DNA from: Ginsengibacter hankyongi
Lineage (GTDB): Bacteria; Bacteroidota; Bacteroidia; Chitinophagales; Chitinophagaceae
DNA: 64,000 bases
NCBI RefSeq assembly: GCF_008710285.1
Contig: NZ_VYQF01000001.1
Span: 1,311,501 to 1,375,500, forward strand
Direction of reading: 5' to 3'
Notes under the pieces: generated by a model
Databases searched by the model: none
The model's input: the letters and a program-made list of their open reading frames with translations, nothing else
What the model was told of the DNA's origin: nothing
Part shown: one piece after another, positions 1-8,690 of the stretch
Position numbering within the stretch: the stretch's first letter is position 1
Layout of the letters: each line of letters begins with the position of its first letter
Made by a program: the position numbers and the translations under genes

Positions 1-150
1 AAAATCAACCCCATTTCTCCCAACCCTTTTTTGAATGTAAAATCCACCACCCCTGCTTTCCATCGCTACCAATAAATAAATCATCACCAAAAGTGGAGAT
101 AAAATAAGGATGCCTAACAAAGAAAACAAAATATCAAAAAATCGGATCAT
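1..150 (-). CDS. Priming sugar-phosphate transferase (PglC/WbaP type), N-terminus only
   Basis: This is the first 50 codons of a bacterial sugar transferase (PF02397 family); the rest lies beyond the left edge. Such enzymes move a sugar-1-phosphate from a UDP-sugar onto undecaprenyl phosphate and so start the repeat unit at the inner membrane. The visible part begins MIRFFDILFS and has one hydrophobic segment (about residues 5-28) broken by Ser-Pro, the helix-break-helix seen in PglC. A GGGFYIQKRVGRNG stretch follows, matching the family's G-x-x-(F/I)-(F/Y)-x-Q-x-R-V-G-x-(N/D)-G signature. The ATG overlaps the TGA of the aminotransferase before it (ATGA at 147-150), so the two are probably translationally coupled. 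Family assignment is firm; the sugar used cannot be read from this piece. Confidence 0.85.
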   Translation of the reverse strand, partial: MIRFFDILFSLLGILILSPLLVMIYLLVAMESRGGGFYIQKRVGRNGVDF

Positions 151-1367
151 CCTCTTTCAATGACATTTTCGCAAGCCTCAATTACTATTTTAATAACAAA
201 CGCCACTTCCCCATCTGTTAATTGAGGGTAAACCGGCAAAGATATTTCACCGGCAAAATTCTTATAAGATTGCGGATAGTCTGCCATTTGATAGCCCTGT
301 TCCCTAAAAAAGCTGAGCATAGGCATAGGTATAAAATGTACGTTAACAGCCACCTCGTGTTTTGCGATTTCTTCAATTATCGCATCCCGCTCTTCTTCTG
401 AAACATTCCTTATGCGCAATGCATAAATATGATAGGAACTTTCCTTTCCGTTACATTTAGAGGGGGGCAGAATTGCCCAATTATATTTGCTAAAAGCGCT
501 ATTGTATTTTTCGAATACCCGTTTACGCTCTTTTAATAATTCCGGGTATTGCCGCATTTGCGCCAATCCAATAGCAGCATTCACATCAGCCATATTTATT
601 TTCATTCCCAGGCCCACAATATCGTAACGCCACCCACCAGCTTTACTCTTTGAAAAAGCATCTTTAGTTTGGCAATTCAAAGTCATTTGACGCAATTCCT
701 TATATAATTCGTTATTGTCAAAGGATCGAGGTAAATTCAAACAAATGGCCCCACCTTCAGCGGTAGTAACATTTTTTACAGCGTGAAGAGAAAAAATGGC
801 TACATCCGTTTCACAACCCGTTAGAATGTCCTTTTTATACCAGGCGCCCAACGAATGAGCAGCATCATTTATTACAAGTATTCGCCCTAATTTTTGCTGA
901 ACCGTAGAACTTGGCTGAAACATCTTCAATACATCTTCATCCTTTACCAACGACATTATATCATCATAATCACAAGGGAAGCCGGCAATATCAACCGGAA
1001 TAATCGCTTTCGTTTTTGGTGTAATTGCTTTGCGAATAGCCTCCACCGAAATATTAAAATCTTCGCCACAATCCACCATTACTGGTGTTGCCCCAGCATG
1101 CAATACCGCTAAAGCAGTAGCGCTGTAGGTATACGCTGGTACAATCACTTCATCACCAGTTGTCACCCCTAGCCATTTCAGCATCATAATAGCGCCTGAA
1201 GTCCATGAATTCACACACAACACTTCTTTCGCTCCGCAAAACTTTTTAATTTCATCTTCCAAAGCCTTTACTTTAGGTCCCGTTGTAATCCAGCCGGATT
1301 TTAATGAATCAACAACTTCGTTGATAACAGCATCGTCTATATATGGTGGAGCAAAGCTTATTTTCAT
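147..1367 (-). CDS. DegT/DnrJ/EryC1 family PLP-dependent sugar aminotransferase
   Basis: A 406-residue cytoplasmic PLP enzyme that aminates a keto-sugar nucleotide. Visible are the fold-type I hallmarks of the DegT family: GSGW-type N-terminus (SGWITTGPKV, 24-33), the PLP-ring aspartate in INDAAHSLG (D168) and the Schiff-base lysine in SLHAVKN (K198). Length is normal. It lies between a GNAT acetyltransferase and a PglC-type priming transferase, an order like pglD-pglE-pglC. A role in making a UDP-4-amino sugar such as a bacillosamine-type primer is a reasonable inference, with the 4,6-dehydratase at 18773 supplying the ketone. The exact substrate is not proven by sequence; a perosamine-type product is an alternative. 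Confidence 0.85.
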   Translation of the reverse strand: MKISFAPPYIDDAVINEVVDSLKSGWITTGPKVKALEDEIKKFCGAKEVLCVNSWTSGAIMMLKWLGVTTGDEVIVPAYTYSATALAVLHAGATPVMVDCGEDFNISVEAIRKAITPKTKAIIPVDIAGFPCDYDDIMSLVKDEDVLKMFQPSSTVQQKLGRILVINDAAHSLGAWYKKDILTGCETDVAIFSLHAVKNVTTAEGGAICLNLPRSFDNNELYKELRQMTLNCQTKDAFSKSKAGGWRYDIVGLGMKINMADVNAAIGLAQMRQYPELLKERKRVFEKYNSAFSKYNWAILPPSKCNGKESSYHIYALRIRNVSEEERDAIIEEIAKHEVAVNVHFIPMPMLSFFREQGYQMADYPQSYKNFAGEISLPVYPQLTDGEVAFVIKIVIEACENVIERG

Positions 1368-1372
1368 AATTC

Positions 1373-1972
1373 TCAGGCTATTTTTTTTATCATTCGATAC
1401 ATTCTTCGATTAGGATATGCGATAAAATCATAATAGACCTCATATCCTAAGCCTTTATAAAATTGTATCGCTTTTTCATTATTATTGAAATCGGTAGTGA
1501 GAGATAAAGAAGAACAACCCCTTAATAGCATTTGTCTTTCAAACTCTATTAATAAATTTTTTCCGATACCTTGTCCCTGTTTATTAACCGATACGCCTAT
1601 CGAAAGTAATTCCGCATAGTCGCCATCATCCTGAAAGTCCTTGTGAGTTTTGGTAAAGTTCTTAAACAACCGGGATAAAGATGATATTTGAGTAAATAAC
1701 AATCGGAAGCCAATAAACGAAAATTGAAGAAAGTTGTTGATTATTAGTTGTTTATTGAATCCCTTAGATAAACTAGTAGCGGCAAAAAAGCCGCACAACT
1801 CCTTTTCATTATAAAGACCCACTAATATTGCTTTTTTATCCTTACGCACCGAGTCATAATAAACGGTAAGAAAATGGTCGCCGAGTTCAGTAAGAAAAAA
1901 ACCTTTGAATGAATCTTTATGAACCTCAACGACCTGGGGCACGTCCTCTCTTTCAATCCTTTTTATTTCCAT
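1373..1972 (-). CDS. GNAT family N-acetyltransferase of the polysaccharide locus
   Basis: A 199-residue GCN5-related acetyltransferase. The acetyl-CoA pyrophosphate loop is clear as Q-G-Q-G-I-G (about 132-137), followed by an FYKGLGYE motif near the C-terminus typical of the fold's last strands. The ATG at 1970-1972 is preferred over an upstream TTG; it overlaps the end of the preceding glycosyltransferase by 20 bp. It lies 5 bp before the DegT aminotransferase, so acetylation of the amino group made by that enzyme is likely. An insert around residues 80-115 rich in Phe, Leu and Lys is longer than in minimal GNATs. Substrate not known. Confidence 0.8.
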   Translation of the reverse strand: MEIKRIEREDVPQVVEVHKDSFKGFFLTELGDHFLTVYYDSVRKDKKAILVGLYNEKELCGFFAATSLSKGFNKQLIINNFLQFSFIGFRLLFTQISSLSRLFKNFTKTHKDFQDDGDYAELLSIGVSVNKQGQGIGKNLLIEFERQMLLRGCSSLSLTTDFNNNEKAIQFYKGLGYEVYYDFIAYPNRRMYRMIKKIA

Positions 1973-3161
1973 CAACTAAATTTTCAATAAGCGAAATTAC
2001 CTTTCGCAAATTATTTTTTTTTGAGAAATTCAATAAGGCAAAGTCTCTGCCATTATTGCCTAACTTTTCAAGACTAGTCTTATCCATTTTATAAGCCTTT
2101 TTCATTGTGAGGACTAGTAACTCTATATTTTCTGGCCCAACCACATATCCGCATTTAGCTGAATTTATCGCAACAGCGGTATCACTATCTTCATCGACGC
2201 AGGCAATGATTGGCTTGGCTGAAAACATATATGCTGGCAATTTTGAAGGGATTGAAGTAGACGCATTACCTTTTTTTACCGGGAGCAACAATACATCTGC
2301 CATGCCTTGCACTTCAGGTACTTTACCATTGGGAACAGGCCAAAATTCTATAATGCTATCTGAAAAAAAATTTGCATCCTTTTCCAGTCTTTCTTTCATT
2401 GAACCCGATCCTGCAATTACGAGCCTGGCATTTTTTAGGTTAGTTTTTGCAAAAGCTTTCAATAATAAATCTACTCCGGCAACCGGGCCAATGTTCCCTA
2501 AGTACATAAATGTGAACAGGGTATCTGAAGTTTTAACCGGCTGTTTAGATTGATTCAGGAAGAGATCTTCATTCTGCCAGTTAGGAATAACTGCAACGCC
2601 ATCAGCATTCAGTTTTCTCGATTGTACAAGGTAATCTTTCATTTTTTTTGAAATAACGATTATTCTTGTTGCTTTGCTCAGGATATACTTGTCAAGTGGC
2701 ATTAATACTCCCTTTAGAAACAACCCGGCATACGGTATTTTTTTTGTTAAAGATTCGGGATAAATATCCTGCACGTGCACGATTATTGGAATACTATACT
2801 TTTTTGCGGCCTTAACAACGAAGTACTGCCCCAGCAAGGGCCATGTATTGACATAGATGCTATCTATATGGTTATGGTTCTCAGAAATATATTTATAACA
2901 ATGCTGTCCAAAACTATAGCTTTCCCTGAGGCGGCCAAAAATCCCGGAAGAAGGGTGTACGAATGAATCTACCTGGACATGATTAAAATTGAAAACTAAT
3001 CTTTCATTTGTAAATCGAAATCCAAAAGGGCGACTCGGCCTGGGAGAAATAACAGTTACTGAGTTTCTTTCAGCCAATGAATCCGCAATATCAAAAGATA
3101 AATTAGCGGAAACGACAGGTTCGGGCGGAAACACGGCTGTAACTACTAATATATTTTTCAA
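1953..3161 (-). CDS. Glycosyltransferase family 4 (GT-B), WbuB-like
   Basis: A GT-B fold retaining glycosyltransferase of about 400 residues, probably adding one sugar to the lipid-linked repeat unit at the inner face of the membrane. The N-terminus KNILVVTAVFPPEPVVSA is the usual first strand and loop of this family. The C-terminal half has the sugar-nucleotide-binding GT4 layout (FMYLGNIGPVAGVDLLL, then SIPSKLPAYMFSAKPIIA). There is no ATG near the expected start. The TTG at 3159-3161 puts the initiator directly before KNILVV and 8 bp after the upstream stop; another TTG at 3192-3194 is possible and would overlap the preceding gene. Donor and acceptor unknown. Confidence 0.83.
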   Translation of the reverse strand: MKNILVVTAVFPPEPVVSANLSFDIADSLAERNSVTVISPRPSRPFGFRFTNERLVFNFNHVQVDSFVHPSSGIFGRLRESYSFGQHCYKYISENHNHIDSIYVNTWPLLGQYFVVKAAKKYSIPIIVHVQDIYPESLTKKIPYAGLFLKGVLMPLDKYILSKATRIIVISKKMKDYLVQSRKLNADGVAVIPNWQNEDLFLNQSKQPVKTSDTLFTFMYLGNIGPVAGVDLLLKAFAKTNLKNARLVIAGSGSMKERLEKDANFFSDSIIEFWPVPNGKVPEVQGMADVLLLPVKKGNASTSIPSKLPAYMFSAKPIIACVDEDSDTAVAINSAKCGYVVGPENIELLVLTMKKAYKMDKTSLEKLGNNGRDFALLNFSKKNNLRKVISLIENLVDGNKKD

Positions 3162-3169
3162 ACGGGATG

Positions 3170-4150
3170 TCAGATTTTGATGTGATCCCGGCAAATAAAT
3201 TTTCTTAAATTTCGCGAGGCGCTTTTTAATTTGTTTTTTGTCGAAGAATTTTTTGCTTCGGCTCTATCTTTATGATTGAATTTAATAGAAAGGACTTCAT
3301 TATATTTTATAAGACTTCTCAAATAAGGAATATAGATGTTGTTCCTTAAAATGCCAGTAAGAGGAACCAAATACTTACTAACGTTGGTAATATAACTGTT
3401 TGTATCAACTTGTTTAAAACTCGCGAAGTGATAAAATATAAGATTTTGATTATTGACTAAAATTTGGTGAGTAGCAGGAGCCAATTTTAAACGAAACCTC
3501 CCCACATTCCACGGGGCCAGATTTGCACCGGCATGCGTTATAATATGAACACCGGAATACTTTTCCGGCCAATAATCTAAGTATTTCTGATCTGCGAATT
3601 TCCCATCCTCTAACCGGTCGTAACACCATTCAAGACAATTTTTTCTCCAATCCTCCAGGCATTTTCTCCCAAATTGATCATTCCTGAATGAAACCCATCC
3701 TACATTAAATCGTCCATATTTTAAATATCTCTTACCGAAGAACGAAAACCCATGTTCAATTATACCAACAGATGCGTCTTTTAATTCCTCATAGATCGGC
3801 ACCGGGGAAGAAAAAAAGTATAGATCAGCATCAAGGTATGTGAGAAGCTCAGTCGCTGGATAACTATCAAAAATAAAACTGCAGATGGCAGATGAACATG
3901 TAAAGTAATATTCAACCCGGGATCTGTTTTTTTTAGCATTTAATAGCTCAGCATAGTGGCTTTCCAATTGCCGGTATGAAATCGGAATAATCGAATGACT
4001 CTTTATCCTTTGCAAATACTGATGACTTTCATCATCCATACATAGACAATACAAGGTAAAATTTGATATATTCCTTTTAAGAGAATCGTATAATGATAAT
4101 ACGTGGGGCAAATAATTTTTATCAAAGAGGGTGCAGTAATTATATTTCAT
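3170..4150 (-). CDS. GT-A type glycosyltransferase with DxD motif (GT8-like)
   Basis: A 326-residue protein with the look of a GT-A nucleotide-sugar transferase. The N-terminus MKYNYCTLFDKNYLPHVLSLYDSL fits the first strand and helix of GT8-like enzymes, and a metal-binding D-A-D lies at residues 107-109 (LTYLDADLYFF). An NVGWVSFRND stretch and an FADQKYLDYW segment are typical acceptor-side elements. No signal peptide or membrane segment is visible. It follows the FdtB-like aminotransferase by 2 bp, so it may transfer the amino sugar made by that cassette, but this is inference. Family placement is by motif only. Confidence 0.7.
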   Translation of the reverse strand: MKYNYCTLFDKNYLPHVLSLYDSLKRNISNFTLYCLCMDDESHQYLQRIKSHSIIPISYRQLESHYAELLNAKKNRSRVEYYFTCSSAICSFIFDSYPATELLTYLDADLYFFSSPVPIYEELKDASVGIIEHGFSFFGKRYLKYGRFNVGWVSFRNDQFGRKCLEDWRKNCLEWCYDRLEDGKFADQKYLDYWPEKYSGVHIITHAGANLAPWNVGRFRLKLAPATHQILVNNQNLIFYHFASFKQVDTNSYITNVSKYLVPLTGILRNNIYIPYLRSLIKYNEVLSIKFNHKDRAEAKNSSTKNKLKSASRNLRKFICRDHIKI

Positions 4151-4152
4151 TT

Positions 4153-5238
4153 TTAGCTAAAAGAATTTAAGACCTCTATCACCCGGAGTATGTCTCCTTC
4201 GGTATGGAAATAGGAGATCGGTAAGCTAAGTGTAGTAGCATGAATTTCTTCAGATATTGGATAATCCCCATCGATTATTCCTTTCATAGCTTTTTGCTTA
4301 TGAGGAGCAATTGGATAATGAATTTCTGTTTTTATTCCGAATTCGAGAAGGTATTTTTTTAAATGATCCCTTTTAGGATGCCGGATATTAAATATGTGGT
4401 ACACATCATAATAGTCATCATGTATAACTGGTTTAATAAATTCAGCTTTAAGATTCTCTAAGTATAGTTTAGCCAGTTTGCGTTTATGATCATTAATTTT
4501 ATTTAAGGATGCTAATTTAACTGATAAAAACCCAGCCTGCATTTCATCGAGGCGTGAATTATAACCCACATAATCGTTTACGTATTTGAGATTAGAACCA
4601 TAATTTCTCAGGGCTTTGATTTTTTCCGCCATTAAAACATTATTTGTTGTCACTGCTCCTGCATCCCCAAGTGCGCCTAAATTTTTAGTTGGATAGAAAC
4701 TATGTGCTCCAAAATCACCAAAAGTACCGGCAATCTGTTGTTTAAATTTAGCGCCATGAGCTTGGGCGCAATCTTCTATTAAACGCAATTTATATTTCGC
4801 AGATATGCTAAGAATCTGATCCATATCACAGCACTTTCCATATAAATGTACCAACATAATTGCACGCGTTTTGGATGTAATTTTTTCCTCTATCTTAGCA
4901 GGATCTATATTATAGGTATTGATGTCGGGTTCAACGAGAACTGGCTTTAAGCCATTTTGCACAATAGATAAAATGGTAGCTATATAAGTATTGGATGGTA
5001 CAATGACTTCTGTGCCGGCAGGAAATTCAAAACAACGAAGACTTAGACTGAGTGCGTCGAGGCCAGACGCTAAACCGACGCAATGATTTGATCCGATATA
5101 GTTTGCAAATTCGTGCTCAAATGTTGCGACATTTTTCCCTAAAATATACCAACCTGATTCAAGTATTTCATCAAATATTTTTCTATAAGATTCAAAAAAG
5201 GGATGATTTAATCTTCCCAGGTTTTCATATTCTATCAT
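4153..5238 (-). CDS. fdtB: FdtB-like dTDP-3-keto-6-deoxyhexose aminotransferase
   Basis: A 361-residue DegT-family PLP transaminase. The PLP aspartate is D156 in [10 protein letters not shown] and the catalytic lysine K185 in [14 protein letters not shown], a sequence pattern characteristic of the FdtB/QdtB/TylB branch that aminates C3 of dTDP-3-keto-6-deoxy-hexoses. The 3,4-ketoisomerase that makes that substrate (FdtA-like) lies two genes upstream in the same transcription direction, which supports the assignment. Product would be dTDP-Fuc3N or dTDP-Qui3N. The usual acetyltransferase FdtC/QdtC is not between them; a methyltransferase-like gene is. Confidence 0.82.
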   Translation of the reverse strand: MIEYENLGRLNHPFFESYRKIFDEILESGWYILGKNVATFEHEFANYIGSNHCVGLASGLDALSLSLRCFEFPAGTEVIVPSNTYIATILSIVQNGLKPVLVEPDINTYNIDPAKIEEKITSKTRAIMLVHLYGKCCDMDQILSISAKYKLRLIEDCAQAHGAKFKQQIAGTFGDFGAHSFYPTKNLGALGDAGAVTTNNVLMAEKIKALRNYGSNLKYVNDYVGYNSRLDEMQAGFLSVKLASLNKINDHKRKLAKLYLENLKAEFIKPVIHDDYYDVYHIFNIRHPKRDHLKKYLLEFGIKTEIHYPIAPHKQKAMKGIIDGDYPISEEIHATTLSLPISYFHTEGDILRVIEVLNSFS

Positions 5239-5247
5239 TATGGAACT

Positions 5248-5925
5248 TTATTTTGCCTGCAAGAAAAATATTGCTTTATCTGTTTTAAATTTCCTGGCTA
5301 AAATATAATACGGATCCCAAAGTTTCCTAAAAGATCCCAAAGTCCTTGCATAGCCACAAAACACACGTGGTTTTCCTTTAATCATACTAATCACGAAAGT
5401 TTTTATTTCTGCAAGTATTATTCGAAAACTTAATAATTCTGCCGGAATAAAACATATACTGTTTATTCCTGACTTGTGACATTTTTCAAATAATTCATTT
5501 AGTTGAAAATCATCAAATTCTGTATCGATCCGAGGAAAAAGAACCACCCAGCTTTTATCCACCGGAAGCGGATCCTTAAATGCGTCTAAAATAAATGCGT
5601 CATCGAAAATCTGGAATTGCTTCAATCGCATTACAGAAGGATTGTAGTCAGTTACAACTACTTTACACTTTGAAAATTTCTTCAATTGATATTCCTGGAT
5701 AGCAATCCCCGAACCAATGGAAAATACCTTTTTCAGTCCAATTCTTTCTATCTCTTGGAGAATTATTTTTGTTGATAAAGATGGTTCAGTTGCTTCAACC
5801 CTTAATAAATAATCTTTCTTTTGATAAGGCAAATAGTAAGGTCCTTCTGTTTGATCGTTTCTTAAGATTTCCCAATCAAGAGCTTTCATTTGATTCTTAA
5901 AAACCCCAAAATGTTTTATGCGCAT
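5248..5925 (-). CDS. Putative class I SAM-dependent methyltransferase
   Basis: A 225-residue protein not recognised with certainty. Around residues 85-110 it shows a Rossmann-like pattern: KKVFSIGSGIAIQEY followed by KVVVTDYNPSVM, where the acidic residue after the second strand would bind the SAM ribose. The glycine-rich loop is degenerate (IGSG rather than LGxGxG), so activity is uncertain. It lies between the FdtA- and FdtB-like genes with 9-27 bp spacing. N-methylation of the 3-amino sugar, as TylM1 does after Tyl1a and TylB, is one possible role. No membrane segments or signal peptide. Confidence 0.55.
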   Translation of the reverse strand: MRIKHFGVFKNQMKALDWEILRNDQTEGPYYLPYQKKDYLLRVEATEPSLSTKIILQEIERIGLKKVFSIGSGIAIQEYQLKKFSKCKVVVTDYNPSVMRLKQFQIFDDAFILDAFKDPLPVDKSWVVLFPRIDTEFDDFQLNELFEKCHKSGINSICFIPAELLSFRIILAEIKTFVISMIKGKPRVFCGYARTLGSFRKLWDPYYILARKFKTDKAIFFLQAK

Positions 5926-5952
5926 TAACTACGGCTTTATTTAAAAAATAAT

Positions 5953-6336
5953 TTATCGGGATATCTTTTTATATGGTTCATATATGTAATCGTTAGCATC
6001 AAAATATTCAGAGGCAAACACCATAAGGATACAATCTTTGGAGAAATTGTCCATCCAATGGTAATCTTCTCGATTAATGATAAGGCATTTCGAAGGTGAA
6101 TTAAGAGAAAATATCTCGATGGGTAAATCTTCGCCGGATTGACTATGTATTTGGCATTCCCCCTGAATTGCAATTGCAGATTGAATGGTTTTTTTGTGTC
6201 TATGATGTCCTCGTACGGAATTGTCCACACCATAAATATAAAAGACTCTTTTAATATCAAAAGGGATAACTTTTTCAATAACAGTTAGATTGCCTCTTGC
6301 ATCTGTAAATGTTTTTAAATTAATCAAATTAGCCAT
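5953..6336 (-). CDS. fdtA: dTDP-4-keto-6-deoxyglucose 3,4-ketoisomerase (FdtA/QdtA type cupin)
   Basis: A 127-residue single-domain cupin of the WxcM/FdtA family, full length. It would move the keto group from C4 to C3 of dTDP-4-keto-6-deoxyglucose, making the substrate for the FdtB-like aminotransferase. The active-site histidine cluster is seen in RGHHRHKKTIQS (H44, H45, H47), and the C-terminal part carries the CLIINREDYHWMDNF segment typical of the family. It starts 1 bp after the stop of the preceding glycosyltransferase, so it belongs to the same operon. Whether the product has galacto (Fuc3N) or gluco (Qui3N) configuration cannot be told by eye. Confidence 0.88.
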   Translation of the reverse strand: MANLINLKTFTDARGNLTVIEKVIPFDIKRVFYIYGVDNSVRGHHRHKKTIQSAIAIQGECQIHSQSGEDLPIEIFSLNSPSKCLIINREDYHWMDNFSKDCILMVFASEYFDANDYIYEPYKKISR

Positions 6337-6337
6337 A

Positions 6338-7501
6338 TTATCTTATTGTAATTTCTGATATTTTATCATAAGATAAAAAATCTCTTGTTGTTTTAATTGC
6401 ATTTAATTTCATTGATGCTAAAAGATTGGGATCATCCATTAATAATTTTAAATAACTGTATATTTTTTCTGGCGTAACCGAGTTTTTCTCAATAATGAAT
6501 ATGTGATTGTTCCTGTTTAAATATGTTACATCCTGAGCCAATGATTGCCCAATTATCAAAGGTAACCCAACCCCGATTGCTTGCTGCCATAAAACAGACT
6601 GGCTTGCCGGAAATACGGCTACATTACACGCTGACATATAATCATAAACTCTCTCGCCATCAACCCAGCCTATATAGTGAATTCTCGGATGAGAATTTAT
6701 TAACTCTAGTATTTCTTTTTTGTAGGTCTCGTCTTTGGTATCCCCAACGATGATCAAATGAGCGACAGTTGATTGAATTAGAAAAAAAGATTGTATAACT
6801 AATTCTATTTTTTTTTCTTTAACAAATTTGCCGCCCGAAAAGATCACAAAATCATTGTGATTAATTCCTAACTCCTCCCTTATAGAAATGTTTGTTTGTC
6901 TGGTCTTTATTAAATTAATATAATCTGTATCTGCCCCAAGCGGAAGAATGGACATATGACTAAAAGGAATACCGTAAATTTTATTTAAAAATTCTCCCCC
7001 GTTTGGGGTGATATAGAAAATTTTATCCAGATTTTTAAAATACATTTTCATTACTACGCGATAAAATATCCCGTGAAGTACATTTAATGACAGCCAGTTA
7101 TTGGCAGAATTACTAAAATCCCCGTGGAAATCGAAGATTAATTTACAACCAGCGTTTCTTTTCTTATAAGAAATAGGATCTATGAGATTTAAAGGTATTC
7201 CGTGAACGTATATTAAGTCAGGTAATTCGTTATCGATATATTTTTTTAAATTTTCTAATTTACGCAGCTTATTATAAAAATTTATTGAGTAGGGCAATCG
7301 GATTAATTTATACCCGTTGATATGGCAACTATGAATTTTACTCTTTTTATTATAATTATTCTCGTAATAATCGAATACCGAGATAAATGTGGATGCAATG
7401 ATTGTAACATCATGTCCTTGTTTTAGATAATATTTAGCCAAAAGGTTTTCCTGATATTGTTGATTTTCGTGAAAAAAATCGCAAATCATTAAAATTTTCA
7501 T
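6338..7501 (-). CDS. Glycosyltransferase family 4 (GT-B)
   Basis: A 387-residue GT-B glycosyltransferase. MKILMICDFFHENQQYQENL is the N-terminal strand and loop; the donor-binding half starts at FVIFSGGKFVKEKKIEL and includes RIHYIGWVDGERVYDYMSACNVAVFP, a common GT4 pattern. The E-x7-E region is poorly kept (SQSVLWQQAIGVGLPLI), so the usual first glutamate appears replaced. Composition is strongly AT-rich (many Asn, Ile, Lys, Tyr), more so than the housekeeping genes, as is common in transferred polysaccharide loci. Acts at the cytoplasmic membrane face; specificity unknown. Confidence 0.82.
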   Translation of the reverse strand: MKILMICDFFHENQQYQENLLAKYYLKQGHDVTIIASTFISVFDYYENNYNKKSKIHSCHINGYKLIRLPYSINFYNKLRKLENLKKYIDNELPDLIYVHGIPLNLIDPISYKKRNAGCKLIFDFHGDFSNSANNWLSLNVLHGIFYRVVMKMYFKNLDKIFYITPNGGEFLNKIYGIPFSHMSILPLGADTDYINLIKTRQTNISIREELGINHNDFVIFSGGKFVKEKKIELVIQSFFLIQSTVAHLIIVGDTKDETYKKEILELINSHPRIHYIGWVDGERVYDYMSACNVAVFPASQSVLWQQAIGVGLPLIIGQSLAQDVTYLNRNNHIFIIEKNSVTPEKIYSYLKLLMDDPNLLASMKLNAIKTTRDFLSYDKISEITIR

Positions 7502-7572
7502 TCAGCTTTTAATTATATTGAATTGACAATATTTATAATGGATGATAAACACTCTTTAGGAGGAGGCATCTT

Positions 7573-8679
7573 TTAGGATTTATGTCTAAATTTCATCAAG
7601 TTTTTCATATACATAATAAACGCCAGAATTTTTTCATTTGAGGGATAGGATTTATCAGTAACTTTTTCCATCGTGAGATATTTTTCTAATTCTTGTTTAT
7701 CAATTTCAAGCTTATTGCATACATATTCAATGTCAAGTTTTAGTTGGTGAGGGTCGTACAATGGCTTTTCAAGTTCTTTTATCGCGTCATCCCTGGTGAT
7801 CATTCCTGACATAATCATACTGGTAAGGTGGCCTTTGCGTTTATCTATACCATAACGTTCAGGCAACCAATAATTTTGAAAAAACCGGGTAAAAACTGAT
7901 TCCCCGTGTTTAATTCCGTAGGCCTTCCATTGCACCTCTTGGACAAGAAATCTAACAGCCTCATCTTTATCATACGCGATCAGGTTCAAAGGTTTTACAA
8001 CGGTTTGTTTTAACGTAAAGTAAAGTCGCTGAAAAAGGGAAATAGTATCATAGGATTTCAATTGAATGGAACCAAACTTATCATGGATGTAATGAAGTTG
8101 CTTTGAATCCATTGCATCCGAGCCCCAACCAGAAATAGAAATTGATTCAGTCGCCAAGTTTGTTCCCGTCATTATATATTTAATTTTCTCCTTTGCCGTG
8201 ATTTTAAAGAGTTGTGAAAAGAAAATATGATCTTGGGGAGTGTCCTGGTTAACAATCCCCGATTTAAAATAGGATAATTGCAGATCCCGCATTTCTTCCC
8301 AATCAACAACATAAGTAAACAGATCTATTTTGTATTTGTTAACTAACTTTTCGATATTAGATTCTGCAATTTCAGAATTCCAACCGGCATTAACATGTAC
8401 GGCCAACACTCGTAGCCCCCATTTTTGCGTTGCAAGATAGGTAAGGTATGAACTATCAATTCCGCCACTCAAGCCAATAACACAATCATAACTTTTGCCC
8501 CTTCCGTCCTTCTTAATCTTTTCCAGTAAATCATTAAGTATCTTCGTTCCTTCGTCATTTGGGCTCCACCGTGCCTTCAATAAGATTTCTATATCTTTAC
8601 AATAATTACATACTCCAAATTCATCAAATCTAATTTGAGGATCTCCTGAATCCATCACACATCGTGTACAAACTTTCAT
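7573..8679 (-). CDS. wbpG: N-acetyl sugar amidotransferase (WbpG/PseA family)
   Basis: A 368-residue ATP-dependent amidotransferase that turns an N-acetyl group on a sugar nucleotide into an acetamidino group, using ammonia delivered by the HisH2/HisF2 pair. Seen directly: the PP-loop SGGIDSS at 71-77, and two Cys pairs CTRC (4-7) and CNYC (24-27) that form the family's N-terminal metal site. Length fits WbpG/PseA. HisF2 and HisH2 lie immediately upstream (11 bp gap), which is the diagnostic arrangement known from Pseudomonas O-antigen and Campylobacter flagellin loci. The target sugar is unknown; no NeuB-type synthase is in the window, so a ManNAc3NA- or FucNAc-type sugar is as likely as a nonulosonate. 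Confidence 0.9.
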   Translation of the reverse strand: MKVCTRCVMDSGDPQIRFDEFGVCNYCKDIEILLKARWSPNDEGTKILNDLLEKIKKDGRGKSYDCVIGLSGGIDSSYLTYLATQKWGLRVLAVHVNAGWNSEIAESNIEKLVNKYKIDLFTYVVDWEEMRDLQLSYFKSGIVNQDTPQDHIFFSQLFKITAKEKIKYIMTGTNLATESISISGWGSDAMDSKQLHYIHDKFGSIQLKSYDTISLFQRLYFTLKQTVVKPLNLIAYDKDEAVRFLVQEVQWKAYGIKHGESVFTRFFQNYWLPERYGIDKRKGHLTSMIMSGMITRDDAIKELEKPLYDPHQLKLDIEYVCNKLEIDKQELEKYLTMEKVTDKSYPSNEKILAFIMYMKNLMKFRHKS

Positions 8680-8690
8680 ATAGAGGTTAG

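Noticed and set aside
5937-6278. A second minus-strand frame of 113 codons overlapping fdtA
   Set aside because: It overlaps fdtA in another frame and shows no family features; fdtA matches the cupin family along its whole length.
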